Shown piece by piece: positions 1 through 5,614 of a stretch of 7,015 bases of DNA. The notes under the pieces are model-generated. The model made no database searches. It worked only from the letters and a program-made list of their open reading frames with translations, and was not told the origin of the DNA. Each line of letters begins with the position of its first letter. Within the stretch, counting starts at the first letter, position 1. The position numbers and the translations under genes were made by a program. Origin of the DNA: an uncultured Methylobacteriaceae bacterium (GTDB lineage: Bacteria; Pseudomonadota; Alphaproteobacteria; Rhizobiales; Beijerinckiaceae); the NCBI GenBank assembly GCA_937872715.1, contig CALMTJ010000501.1:1-7015 (forward strand), read 5' to 3'.

Positions 1-1185
1 ATCCTCGACGGTGCAGCTCTCCAGGTTGTTGTGCGAGATACCGTCCTTGCACGGAACGAAGATCATCGAAGTTGGACAGACGTTCGCCATGAAATAGGCA
101 TCGTGGCCGGATTCGCTTGAAACGTCGAGCCAACTATATCCCAATCTCGACGCGTGATTGCGAATCGACATGTTGATACCGGCGTCGAATATCTCTCCCC
201 CGTAAGCCCATTCGTCAAGGATCGCGACCTCACAATTGGTCCGTCGGGCGGCGTGTTCGAGTGCGATCTTCGCCTCGGCAAGCATGACCCGAAATGCCGT
301 GGGGCTGCTATGCCGGACGTCGCAGACTGCGGTCGCGTGGTCGGACAGGATGCCGGGCTTATTGGGCCACGCCGACAGACGGGCCGCCGTCGCCTTCCCG
401 CCGGTGCCGGCATACCGCCAGCCGAGATCGTCCACGGCGGTGAGCCAGCGGGCGCCGGCGGCCAGCGCGTTCCGGCGCCTGTCCATCGGGGTGGGGCCGG
501 TATGCGCCGTCGTTCCCGAGAACTCGGCGAGAATGCCGGCGCAGTGGAGAGCATCCATCACGATTCCGACCTGTCTACGTTCGGCGTCGAGGATGGGACC
601 CTGCTCGATGTGAAGCTCGAAATACGAGTCGACCTCGAAGCCGCATCGCGCGGATCCACGATAGCCGATCCGTTCGAGCTCGTTGCCGAGCCTCGCCCCG
701 TCATCCGCGATCCGGTCCCGGACCCATTCGGGATCGTAGCGGCCCGAAAAGCAGCCGGAGGCCACCATGGGTGGCGAGAAGCGTGCGCCCTCCTCGTTCG
801 TCCACGACACCACGACGATCGGCCGCCGCGTGCGATGCCCCAGGTCGTCGAGCGTCCGGCACAGCTCGATGCCGGCCAGGACGCCGACGACCCCGTCGAA
901 GCGGCCGCCGTTGATCTGGGTGTCGAGGTGGCTGCCGACCAGGACAGGCGCGAGGTCCGGCTCGACACCCTCGCGCCGCGCGAAGATGTTGCCGATCTCG
1001 TCGACCGTGACGGCGAGCCCCGCCTCCCGGCACCACCCGCAGAACAGGTCGCGCATCTCCCGGTCGCTGTCCGTCAAGGCGAGGCGCGCGAGGCCGCCCG
1101 GGCGGCCCACGCCGATCCTCGACGACGCCTCGATCGTCTCCCAGCAGCGCTCGGCATTGGCCCGCGCGTTCGCATCCAGGTTCAC
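1..1185 (-). CDS. M20-family Zn-dependent amidohydrolase (N-carbamoyl-amino acid hydrolase / beta-ureidopropionase / allantoate amidohydrolase group), 3' end cut by window edge
   Basis: Reading the minus strand gives 395 open codons with no stop up to the left edge. The family is usually about 410-420 residues, so only a short C-terminal tail is missing. Visible motifs match the five metal ligands of this group: GSHLDTQ (H86), GGRFDG (bridging D97), SWTNEEGARF (general base E131 and ligand E132), ELHIEQGP (H192) and DGISHN (H385). TAHTGPTPM (H228) lies in the lid/dimerisation domain, which in the family contributes to the substrate site. Such enzymes are cytoplasmic and cleave N-carbamoyl or ureido groups, releasing ammonia and CO2, or hydrolyse related amides. 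The start is GTG at 1185: an in-frame TGA lies at 1203-1201, and GAAGGA is 8 nt upstream of this GTG but only 2 nt from the alternative GTG at 1191. It is the last visible gene of the transporter operon, 94 nt after the ATPase. The last ~80 codons are distinctly AT-richer than the rest. Family assignment is firm; exact substrate cannot be read from sequence. Confidence 0.93.
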   Translation of the reverse strand, partial: MNLDANARANAERCWETIEASSRIGVGRPGGLARLALTDSDREMRDLFCGWCREAGLAVTVDEIGNIFARREGVEPDLAPVLVGSHLDTQINGGRFDGVVGVLAGIELCRTLDDLGHRTRRPIVVVSWTNEEGARFSPPMVASGCFSGRYDPEWVRDRIADDGARLGNELERIGYRGSARCGFEVDSYFELHIEQGPILDAERRQVGIVMDALHCAGILAEFSGTTAHTGPTPMDRRRNALAAGARWLTAVDDLGWRYAGTGGKATAARLSAWPNKPGILSDHATAVCDVRHSSPTAFRVMLAEAKIALEHAARRTNCEVAILDEWAYGGEIFDAGINMSIRNHASRLGYSWLDVSSESGHDAYFMANVCPTSMIFVPCKDGISHNNLESCTVED

Positions 1186-1193
1186 CGGCACGT

Positions 1194-1199
1194 TCCTTC
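1194..1199 (-). promoter_or_regulatory. Shine-Dalgarno site of the M20 hydrolase gene
   Basis: GAAGGA on the minus strand ends 8 nt before the GTG at 1185. This spacing selects that codon over the in-frame GTG two codons upstream. Confidence 0.7.
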
Positions 1200-1248
1200 G
1201 TCACGGCCTCGCCGGGCCAAACGGGGGACCGGCTCGACGCCGCCGCGA

Positions 1249-1267
1249 GGTCCGGTCAGCCCGGACC
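1249..1267 (-). other. Intercistronic hairpin between ABC ATPase and hydrolase genes
   Basis: A perfect 7-bp GC-rich stem (GGTCCGG / CCGGACC) closes a 5-nt loop, starting 12 nt after the ATPase stop codon. No T-run follows it on either strand, so it does not look like a standard Rho-independent terminator. It more likely stabilises or trims the upstream message, or partly attenuates transcription into the hydrolase gene. Role is inference. Confidence 0.45.
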
Positions 1268-1279
1268 CGGAGGGGCGCA

Positions 1280-2014
1280 TCACCGGACATGGCTGAGGAA
1301 GTCGCGAAAGCGCTCGCTCGGCGGCTCGCGCAACAAGCGCCCAGGCTCCCCGTCGTGGACGATCCGGCCGGCCTCCATGAAGATGAGCCTTGAGCCGACC
1401 CGTTCGGCGAACCCCATCTCGTGCGTGACGACGACCATCGTCATGCCGGTCTGCGCGACGGCCTGCATGACCTTGAGGACCTCCTGTCGAAGCTCCGGGT
1501 CGAGCGCCGATGTCGGCTCGTCGAAGAGCATGATCTTCGGCTCCAGCGCGAGCGAGCGTGCGATCGCGACCCGCTGCTGCTGCCCGCCGGAGAGCTGCGA
1601 GGGGTAGTGGCCCATGCGCGAGCCGAGGCCGACCTTGTGGAGGAGCGAGGTCGCCCGCTCCCGCGCCTCGGCCTTCGGCCGACGGCGGACCCGGACCAAC
1701 CCGAACATGACGTTCTGAAGGGCCGTCAGGTGCGGGAACAGGTGAAATTGCTGGAAAACCATGCCGGCTTCCAGCCGGATGCGGCGGAGGTCCCGCTCCG
1801 GCCCCCGCACGCTGATCCCGTCGACCCGCAGGTCGCCGCCCGAGATCGGCTCGAGCCCGTTCACGCATCTCAGGAGCGTCGACTTCCCGGAGCCGGACGG
1901 GCCGACGACAACCGCGATGTCGCCCCGGCCGATCGTCAGATCCACCGCCTCCAGCACGACGTGTTCGCCGAACGCCTTCCTGGTCCGCTCGAACACGATC
2001 AAGGCGTCGCTCAC
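1280..2014 (-). CDS. Polar amino acid ABC transporter, ATP-binding subunit (GlnQ/HisP type)
   Basis: The 244-residue protein is the cytoplasmic ATPase that powers uptake through the adjacent permease. All ABC motifs are intact and in order: Walker A GPSGSGKST (38-46), Q-loop in MVFQQFHLFPHLT (Q88/Q89), signature LSGGQQQR (141-148), Walker B IMLFDEP (161-167; D165, catalytic E166), D-loop SALD (169-172) and switch His in VVTHEM (H198). The FQQFHLFPHLT and ALDPE blocks are typical of the PAAT (polar amino acid) subfamily, as is the length. The start is a GTG overlapping the permease stop in a GTGA arrangement, with GAGG 5 nt upstream; this implies translational coupling. The frame stays open upstream across the permease gene, but that stretch lacks homology-like content and is a shadow. 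Substrate cannot be predicted from the ATPase. Confidence 0.96.
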   Translation of the reverse strand: MSDALIVFERTRKAFGEHVVLEAVDLTIGRGDIAVVVGPSGSGKSTLLRCVNGLEPISGGDLRVDGISVRGPERDLRRIRLEAGMVFQQFHLFPHLTALQNVMFGLVRVRRRPKAEARERATSLLHKVGLGSRMGHYPSQLSGGQQQRVAIARSLALEPKIMLFDEPTSALDPELRQEVLKVMQAVAQTGMTMVVVTHEMGFAERVGSRLIFMEAGRIVHDGEPGRLLREPPSERFRDFLSHVR

Positions 2015-2667
2015 GGCAGCCTCGCCCAGCGTTCGTAGAGCCGGAGCGAGTAGGCCAGCACCGTGATGAGAATTAAGTAGAGCGCCGCGACGGCGGTCCA
2101 GATCTCGACCGCCCGGAAGGTCTCCGCCATCACCTCCTGCCCGCGCCGGGTCAGCTCGCCGACGCCGATGACCAGGAAGATCGAGGTGTCCTTGACGACA
2201 TTGACGACCTGATTGCCCATGGCCGGCAGCGCCAACCGGTAGGCGATCGGCGCCACGACGTAGGCGAGGACGCTCCGGAACGGCAGGCCCATGGACAAGG
2301 CGGCCTCGCTCAGGCCGCGCGGCACGCTCTGAAGGGCGCCGCGGACGATCTCGGCGTTGTAGGCGCCCGAGTTGAAGACGATGGTGATGATCGCGGCCGA
2401 CGTCGCGCTCAGCCTCAGCCCGAGGAGCATCGGGAGGGCGAAGTAGACGAACATCACCTGGACGACGATGGGCGTCCCACGGATCACCGCGACATAGGCG
2501 TGGGCAGCGTTCCTCGCCAGGAAGCCGCCATGGGCCAGCGCGACACCGGTCAGGATCCCGAGGCACACGCCGCCCGCGAGGCCCGTCAGCGCGATCAGGA
2601 TCGTGAGCTGGAGGCCTTCGAGCAGGCTCGGCAGGGCCGCGACGACCGAGGCCCAATCGAAACTCAT
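2011..2667 (-). CDS. Amino acid ABC transporter permease (His/Glu/Gln/Arg/opine family)
   Basis: This 218-residue integral inner-membrane protein has about five hydrophobic segments (roughly 17-42, 62-85, 88-108, 130-150 and 187-208). The N-terminal LLEGLQLTILIAL block and RGTP (63-66) are hallmarks of the family. The EAA loop, SEAALSMGLPFRS through LPAMGNQ (about 120-153), is the site that docks on the ATPase; VKDTS (158-162) follows as in GlnP/HisM proteins. Only one permease gene is present, so the channel is probably a homodimer as in GlnP-type systems, unlike two-permease histidine or glutamate importers. The ATG has only a weak GGTGG directly before it and no good Shine-Dalgarno site; translation may depend on the structured 76-nt leader after the binding-protein gene. 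The stop overlaps the ATPase start. Confidence 0.95.
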   Translation of the reverse strand: MSFDWASVVAALPSLLEGLQLTILIALTGLAGGVCLGILTGVALAHGGFLARNAAHAYVAVIRGTPIVVQVMFVYFALPMLLGLRLSATSAAIITIVFNSGAYNAEIVRGALQSVPRGLSEAALSMGLPFRSVLAYVVAPIAYRLALPAMGNQVVNVVKDTSIFLVIGVGELTRRGQEVMAETFRAVEIWTAVAALYLILITVLAYSLRLYERWARLP

Positions 2668-2676
2668 CCACCGGAC

Positions 2677-2696
2677 CCGCGGCCGGCCGGACGCGG
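2677..2696 (-). other. GC-rich structured leader between binding-protein and permease genes (possible hairpin)
   Basis: The 76-nt spacer is almost entirely G and C and contains several overlapping CCGG/CGCGG inverted elements. One possible stem pairs CCGCG (2696-2692) with CGCGG (2681-2677) around a 10-nt loop that is itself palindromic. In many binding-protein transporter operons a structure after the binding-protein gene makes that protein more abundant than the membrane parts; that role is inferred here. GC-rich sequence folds readily, so the specific stem is weakly supported. Confidence 0.3.
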
Positions 2697-2743
2697 CCGG
2701 ACCGGGCCCGCGACCTGCTCACGCCTGGCACCATCGCGGCGGC

Positions 2744-3484
2744 TCACTCGCCGAAATACTTCTTCTTGAGGGCGTCGATCCGGCCGTCGGCCTTCATGGC
2801 GGCGAGCTGCCGGTTGATCGGCTCGACGAGCGGGCTGCCCTTCTGCAGACCGAGACCCACGTCCACGCTGTAGAGCTTCGGCCCGACGACCCTCACCTTC
2901 CCCTTCCCGGCCCTCTCGGCGTAGATGTTGAGCTTGGGCGCGTCGTAGACGACCGCATCGATCCGCCCGGCCTCGAGGGAAAGCAGGACGGCGTTGATGT
3001 CGGAGAGCTGCTCGACCTTCGCGTCCCGGACGTTCCGCTTGACGAAGTCGACCGCGACGGTCCCGGTCTCCACCCCGATCACCTTGCCGGCGAGGTCGGC
3101 TGGCGTCCCGATCGACTGATTGTCGATCCTGACGGCCGCGAGCAGCCCGCTCTGGTAGTACGGATCCGAGAAGTCGATCACCTGCTGACGTTCCGGCCGG
3201 ATGAAGAGCTGAGCCGTCACGACGTCGATGTTCTTCGTCTGCAGGGCCGGGATGAGGGCCGCGAATTCCATCGACTGGACGCGGTAGGACCGGCCCATTC
3301 CCTTGGCGATCAGGTCCCAAAGCTCGAGATCGTACCCGGCGTAGCCCGACCCCTCGCGGTACGAGAACGGCGGACCGGACATCGTCGAGCCGACGACCAG
3401 CTCAGCATTCTGGGCTCGGACGGCGCCGGCTCCAGCCATGGCCGCGATTGCCAGCCCGCTCTGCACCAATGCGCGACGATTCAT
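2744..3484 (-). CDS. Periplasmic polar amino acid-binding protein (SBP family 3)
   Basis: This 246-residue protein captures the substrate in the periplasm and delivers it to the permease. The N-terminus (MNRRALVQSG, then an Ala/Gly-rich core) is a signal peptide with likely cleavage after AVRA (residue 24). There is no lipobox Cys, so it should be soluble. The Arg pair is only loosely Tat-like. Family marks are GPPFSY (37-42), GYDLELWDLIAKGMG (50-64), and T90 with RPERQQVIDFSDPYY (96-110), where R99 aligns with the Arg that grips the substrate carboxylate. VVYDAP (178-183) follows, whose D181 aligns with the Asp holding the alpha-amino group. Retention of both argues for an alpha-amino acid-like ligand. 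ATG 3484 is chosen because AAGGAG lies 6 nt upstream; a GTG eight codons earlier would put junk before the signal peptide. It sits 30 nt after the PhzF-like gene. Confidence 0.95.
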   Translation of the reverse strand: MNRRALVQSGLAIAAMAGAGAVRAQNAELVVGSTMSGPPFSYREGSGYAGYDLELWDLIAKGMGRSYRVQSMEFAALIPALQTKNIDVVTAQLFIRPERQQVIDFSDPYYQSGLLAAVRIDNQSIGTPADLAGKVIGVETGTVAVDFVKRNVRDAKVEQLSDINAVLLSLEAGRIDAVVYDAPKLNIYAERAGKGKVRVVGPKLYSVDVGLGLQKGSPLVEPINRQLAAMKADGRIDALKKKYFGE

Positions 3485-3490
3485 CTGCTT

Positions 3491-3496
3491 CTCCTT
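3491..3496 (-). promoter_or_regulatory. Shine-Dalgarno site of the binding-protein gene
   Basis: A perfect AAGGAG lies 6 nt before the ATG at 3484 and decides the start in favour of that codon. It is the strongest ribosome-binding site in the operon, which fits the need for excess binding protein. Confidence 0.8.
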
Positions 3497-3514
3497 GCTC
3501 GACGGCACCCGCCG

Positions 3515-4432
3515 TCACACCATCCGCTGCTCTTGCGCCGACTGCTCGCCGGTCGGCCCGCGCCGCCTCTGGGCGGGCCATTCGACCCGGCCGCCCAGCC
3601 AGCAGCCCGCGACCTTTCCGTCGGCGACCTCGAACCTCACCGTGATCTCGGAGGGGCGGCCCATCGCCCGGCCCTGCCGGATCGTGACCGGACGTCCGAC
3701 GTCCCGGATCAGGCCGTGATCGAGCAAGCCGAAGCCGAGCGCCGTCGCCGCGATGCCGGTCGCCGCGTCCTCGGGGTAGCCGGACGAACGAGGGAACTGG
3801 CGAGCCTCGAAGACCTGCTCGTCGAGGTCGACGGGCGCGTAGGGGTAGAGGCCCGTCGAACCGATCGCGGTGCAGAGGGCCTCGATCGAGCCGAGCCGGG
3901 GCGCGAGCCCGTGCAGCACCTCGACGTTTCGCAAGGGGACCAGGGTCTTGGCGCGGCTCGTGGCGGCATTGACGACCGGGTAGGGCGCGAGATCACCGTG
4001 GCCGATTCCAAGAACCTCCGCGATCTCGGCCACGCGACGGGAGGGCATCGCCTCCACGCGTCCCACGGGCTGGCTCACCTCCACGGCGACGGCTTCTCCG
4101 GCGCGGCGGATGCGGGCTTCGACAGGGCCGCTGCGCGTCGAGATGGAAATCCGGTCCCCCGGGAGCCGCCCATGCTTCGCGAGGAGCCACGTTGCCCCGA
4201 CGGCCGCGTGGCCGCACATCTCCATCTCGTGGTTGGGAACCCAGAAGCGGAACGCGAAGTCGCAGCCCGTGTCCGCAGGCGGCGAGAAGACGAAGGCGCT
4301 CTCGTGCCCCGTCTCCCGGGCAACGGCCCGCATGTCCACATCGCCCATGCCGTCCGCGGCGAGTACGACGGGCGCCGGATTGCCGCCGCCGGGTCCGGCC
4401 GGGAACACGACAACTGTCTCGAAGCTGCACAC
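3515..4432 (-). CDS. PhzF-family isomerase/epimerase-like protein
   Basis: The predicted 305-residue protein shows the whole PhzF pattern in order: VVVFPAGPGGGNPAPVV (7-23, the N-terminal strand and GNP turn), HESAFVF (43-49, E44 equivalent to the catalytic Glu of PhzF), NHEMEMCGHAAVGA (67-80, H74 region), SGYPEDAATGIAA (217-229, the second-domain EDPATG motif with Ala for Pro) and RQGRAMGRPSEI (252-263). The fold is two diaminopimelate-epimerase-like halves. Characterised members catalyse acid/base proton shifts, such as isomerisation in phenazine synthesis, but most are of unknown substrate. No other phenazine genes are present, so a phenazine role is unlikely. The start is set at GTG 4432 to give normal family length, with GGGA 6 nt upstream. 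The frame stays open for 55 more codons to 4597, but that extension is low-complexity and covers the putative operator. It is first in the transporter operon, so it may act on the imported compound or its stereoisomer. Confidence 0.92.
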   Translation of the reverse strand: MCSFETVVVFPAGPGGGNPAPVVLAADGMGDVDMRAVARETGHESAFVFSPPADTGCDFAFRFWVPNHEMEMCGHAAVGATWLLAKHGRLPGDRISISTRSGPVEARIRRAGEAVAVEVSQPVGRVEAMPSRRVAEIAEVLGIGHGDLAPYPVVNAATSRAKTLVPLRNVEVLHGLAPRLGSIEALCTAIGSTGLYPYAPVDLDEQVFEARQFPRSSGYPEDAATGIAATALGFGLLDHGLIRDVGRPVTIRQGRAMGRPSEITVRFEVADGKVAGCWLGGRVEWPAQRRRGPTGEQSAQEQRMV

Positions 4433-4507
4433 GCGAGGTCCCGATGCCCGTGGGCCGACATCATCAGACGCTACGGGACCGCCCGAGCATCGTCGCGCGG
4501 GATCGGG

Positions 4508-4513
4508 ACATAA
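4508..4513 (-). promoter_or_regulatory. Possible -10 box for the phzF-like/transporter operon
   Basis: On the minus strand TTATGT stands out in an otherwise GC-rich spacer. A -35 hexamer at 17-bp spacing would be GCGTTG (4536-4531), which is a poor match and overlaps the first 13-bp repeat. An activator bound there, overlapping -35, would be the class II arrangement common for AraC-type proteins. Transcription would begin near 4501, leaving about 70 nt of leader. This is inference from position and one AT-rich hexamer. Confidence 0.25.
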
Positions 4514-4522
4514 CTTGGCCGT

Positions 4523-4542
4523 GAGCGGGCCAACGCCCGCTC
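4523..4542. repeat. Perfect 8-bp inverted repeat in divergent promoter region
   Basis: GAGCGGGC and GCCCGCTC flank a CAAC loop. It overlaps the first of three tandem repeats. It could be a regulator site or an RNA hairpin at the 5' end of a long leader. No T-run follows on either strand, so terminator function is unlikely. Confidence 0.5.
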
Positions 4543-4577
4543 CTTCGGCCGACGCCCGCATCCAGGCTGGCGCCCGC
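4528..4577. promoter_or_regulatory. Three tandem 13-bp direct repeats, candidate AraC-family operator
   Basis: The copies are GGCCAACGCCCGC (4528-4540), GGCCGACGCCCGC (4547-4559) and GGCTGGCGCCCGC (4565-4577). Pairs differ at one to three positions, and start-to-start spacing is 19 and 18 bp. AraC-family regulators typically bind direct repeats about 17-21 bp apart, one half per HTH pair, and usually sit next to their own genes. Here the repeats lie between the divergent AraC-type gene and the transporter operon, abutting a candidate promoter on one side and overlapping a candidate -35 on the other. The repeats are seen directly; the protein that binds them is inferred. Confidence 0.5.
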
Positions 4578-4580
4578 AAC

Positions 4581-4609
4581 ATGACAACCCACTGCACGAC
4601 GGCTACGCT
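4581..4609 (+). promoter_or_regulatory. Candidate sigma70-type promoter for the AraC-family gene
   Basis: ATGACA (five of six bases of the -35 consensus) is followed after 17 bp by TACGCT, which keeps the conserved first, second and last bases of the -10 consensus. Transcription would start near 4616, about 23 nt before the ATG. The third 13-bp repeat ends 3 bp upstream of the -35 box, suggesting autoregulation. Confidence 0.35.
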
Positions 4610-4638
4610 CCGACCGTACCGATCGAGAGGGTCGCCGG

Positions 4639-5448
4639 ATGGAGGTCGTCAGCGCTCACAACAGCGACCAGAACTACGCGGTGCCGTTCCACGAGCATGA
4701 CGTCTTCATGTTCCTGCTCCTCGAGAAGGGATTGATGAAGGTCAGGGACGAGGGTGGGAACCGGTCGATGGCGATCGCGCCGCGGCAATTCATCGTCGTC
4801 CCGCCCGGACGAGGACACTCGACGGCGTCCCTCGTTCCCGAACAGCGCCATCTCGTCCTCTACGCCCACGCCGACGCCGTCGACCAAGCTGTGAAGGATC
4901 TCACCGACGGCGTTTCTCGAAGATCGGCCTGCTCGGAAGGCGTCTGGACGGCGTCGAGCTCGCTTGTCTTCCTCAACCTAGCGAAGCGCGAATACGCCGA
5001 GCCCTCGCCGGTCGACGCGCGGGCCCAAGTCGCGCGGCTCGACCGACTGATGCTCCTCGAATGCCTGGCCATCGCGCTGAGCCGGCCAGGTCTCCACCGA
5101 CTGCCGACGGAGAAGCACGGCGCCGCCCTCGTGCGGCAGATCATGACCGTCCTGGAGAACAGCCTGGAGACGATGCCGACGCTGGACGAGATCGCCGCCC
5201 GCTTCGGCATCTCCAGGCGCCACCTGACGCGGACGTTCGCCGAAGTGACCGGAACATCCGTGCTCGATGCCGTCCAGAGGCTCCGGGTCAGCAAGGCGAA
5301 GACTCTGCTTCGGCATACCCGGTCGTCCGTGACGGAGGTCGCGCAGAGCGTCGGCTTCGAATCCCCATCGCATTTCGCGGTCGTCTTCCGCCGCGCGACG
5401 AACACCACGCCGGACCTGTGGCGCCGGTCTCGGCCCGATCCCGGCTGA
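4639..5448 (+). CDS. AraC-family transcriptional regulator
   Basis: This 269-residue cytoplasmic DNA-binding protein has a cupin-like N-terminal effector domain (about 12-85), with FHEHDVFMFLLLEKG (17-31) and IAPRQFIVVPPGRGHS (46-61) typical of the sugar/metabolite-sensing barrel. Its C-terminal double helix-turn-helix spans about 165-262. HTH1 is around TLDEIAARFGISRRHLTRTF (181-200). HTH2 is around VTEVAQSVGFESPSHFAVVF (231-250), followed by the near-invariant TP (257-258, in NTTPDLWR). The Shine-Dalgarno GAGAGGG ends 7 nt before the ATG. It is transcribed away from the PhzF-like/transporter operon and toward the aminotransferase gene, so it is the natural regulator of either or both. The linker region (about 86-160) is not recognisable. 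The effector is unknown, and it may be the imported compound or a breakdown product. Confidence 0.94.
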   Translation: MEVVSAHNSDQNYAVPFHEHDVFMFLLLEKGLMKVRDEGGNRSMAIAPRQFIVVPPGRGHSTASLVPEQRHLVLYAHADAVDQAVKDLTDGVSRRSACSEGVWTASSSLVFLNLAKREYAEPSPVDARAQVARLDRLMLLECLAIALSRPGLHRLPTEKHGAALVRQIMTVLENSLETMPTLDEIAARFGISRRHLTRTFAEVTGTSVLDAVQRLRVSKAKTLLRHTRSSVTEVAQSVGFESPSHFAVVFRRATNTTPDLWRRSRPDPG

Positions 5449-5460
5449 GTCAGGGCCTCA

Positions 5461-5484
5461 TCGCGCGCGACGGAGCACGCGTGC
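5461..5484. repeat. Two adjacent perfect 10-bp palindromes downstream of the AraC-family gene
   Basis: TCGCGCGCGA (5461-5470) and GCACGCGTGC (5475-5484) are each perfectly self-complementary and lie side by side in the 166-nt spacer before the aminotransferase gene. They could be regulator sites or processing hairpins. CpG-rich DNA yields such palindromes fairly often by chance. No clear terminator or promoter was found elsewhere in this spacer. Confidence 0.3.
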
Positions 5485-5614
5485 CGCCGTTAGGCTGCCC
5501 TTTTCGCGGCTAGGCGAAGACCTTGCCCTATGGCCGGCGCCGCGCACTCGACAGAGGCCGGATGACCGGCGGGCGGGATCGGAGCCGAAGCTGCCCCCGC
5601 ACAGAACCGAGATC

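Noticed and set aside
154..1296. Plus-strand open frame (380 codons) opposite the hydrolase
   Set aside because: The minus-strand reading carries all five metal-ligand motifs of M20 hydrolases without interruption; the plus-strand product is a compositional shadow.
2015..2734. N-terminal extension of the ATPase frame upstream across the permease gene (possible fusion)
   Set aside because: The permease is intact in another frame, and the GTGA overlap gives a normal ATPase start and length. The extension is an Arg/Gly/Pro-rich shadow.
4075..4464. ATG-ATG start at 4464 near the PhzF-like N-terminus
   Set aside because: It is in a different reading frame from the PhzF motifs and yields a low-information product; no frameshift is needed to explain the PhzF gene.
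2603..4513. Very long plus-strand open frame (636 codons) opposite the transporter and PhzF-like genes
   Set aside because: It lies antisense to three genes with clear family motifs, has an Arg/Asp/Pro/His-rich low-information translation, and is a usual by-product of high-GC codon bias.
4433..4597. Longer PhzF-like start at 4597 adding 55 residues
   Set aside because: The added residues are unlike the family N-terminus, and the normal fold begins right after GTG 4432. The stretch also contains the repeat array and promoter-like sequence.
5481..5510. Possible terminator after the AraC-type gene (GCCGC / GCGGC around a TTTT run)
   Set aside because: The stem is only 5 bp with a loop of about 20 nt, and the T-run is inside the loop, not after the stem.
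5490..5516. Possible promoter (TTAGGC and TAGGCG) before the aminotransferase
   Set aside because: The spacing is only 15 bp and both hexamers are poor matches; not enough to annotate.
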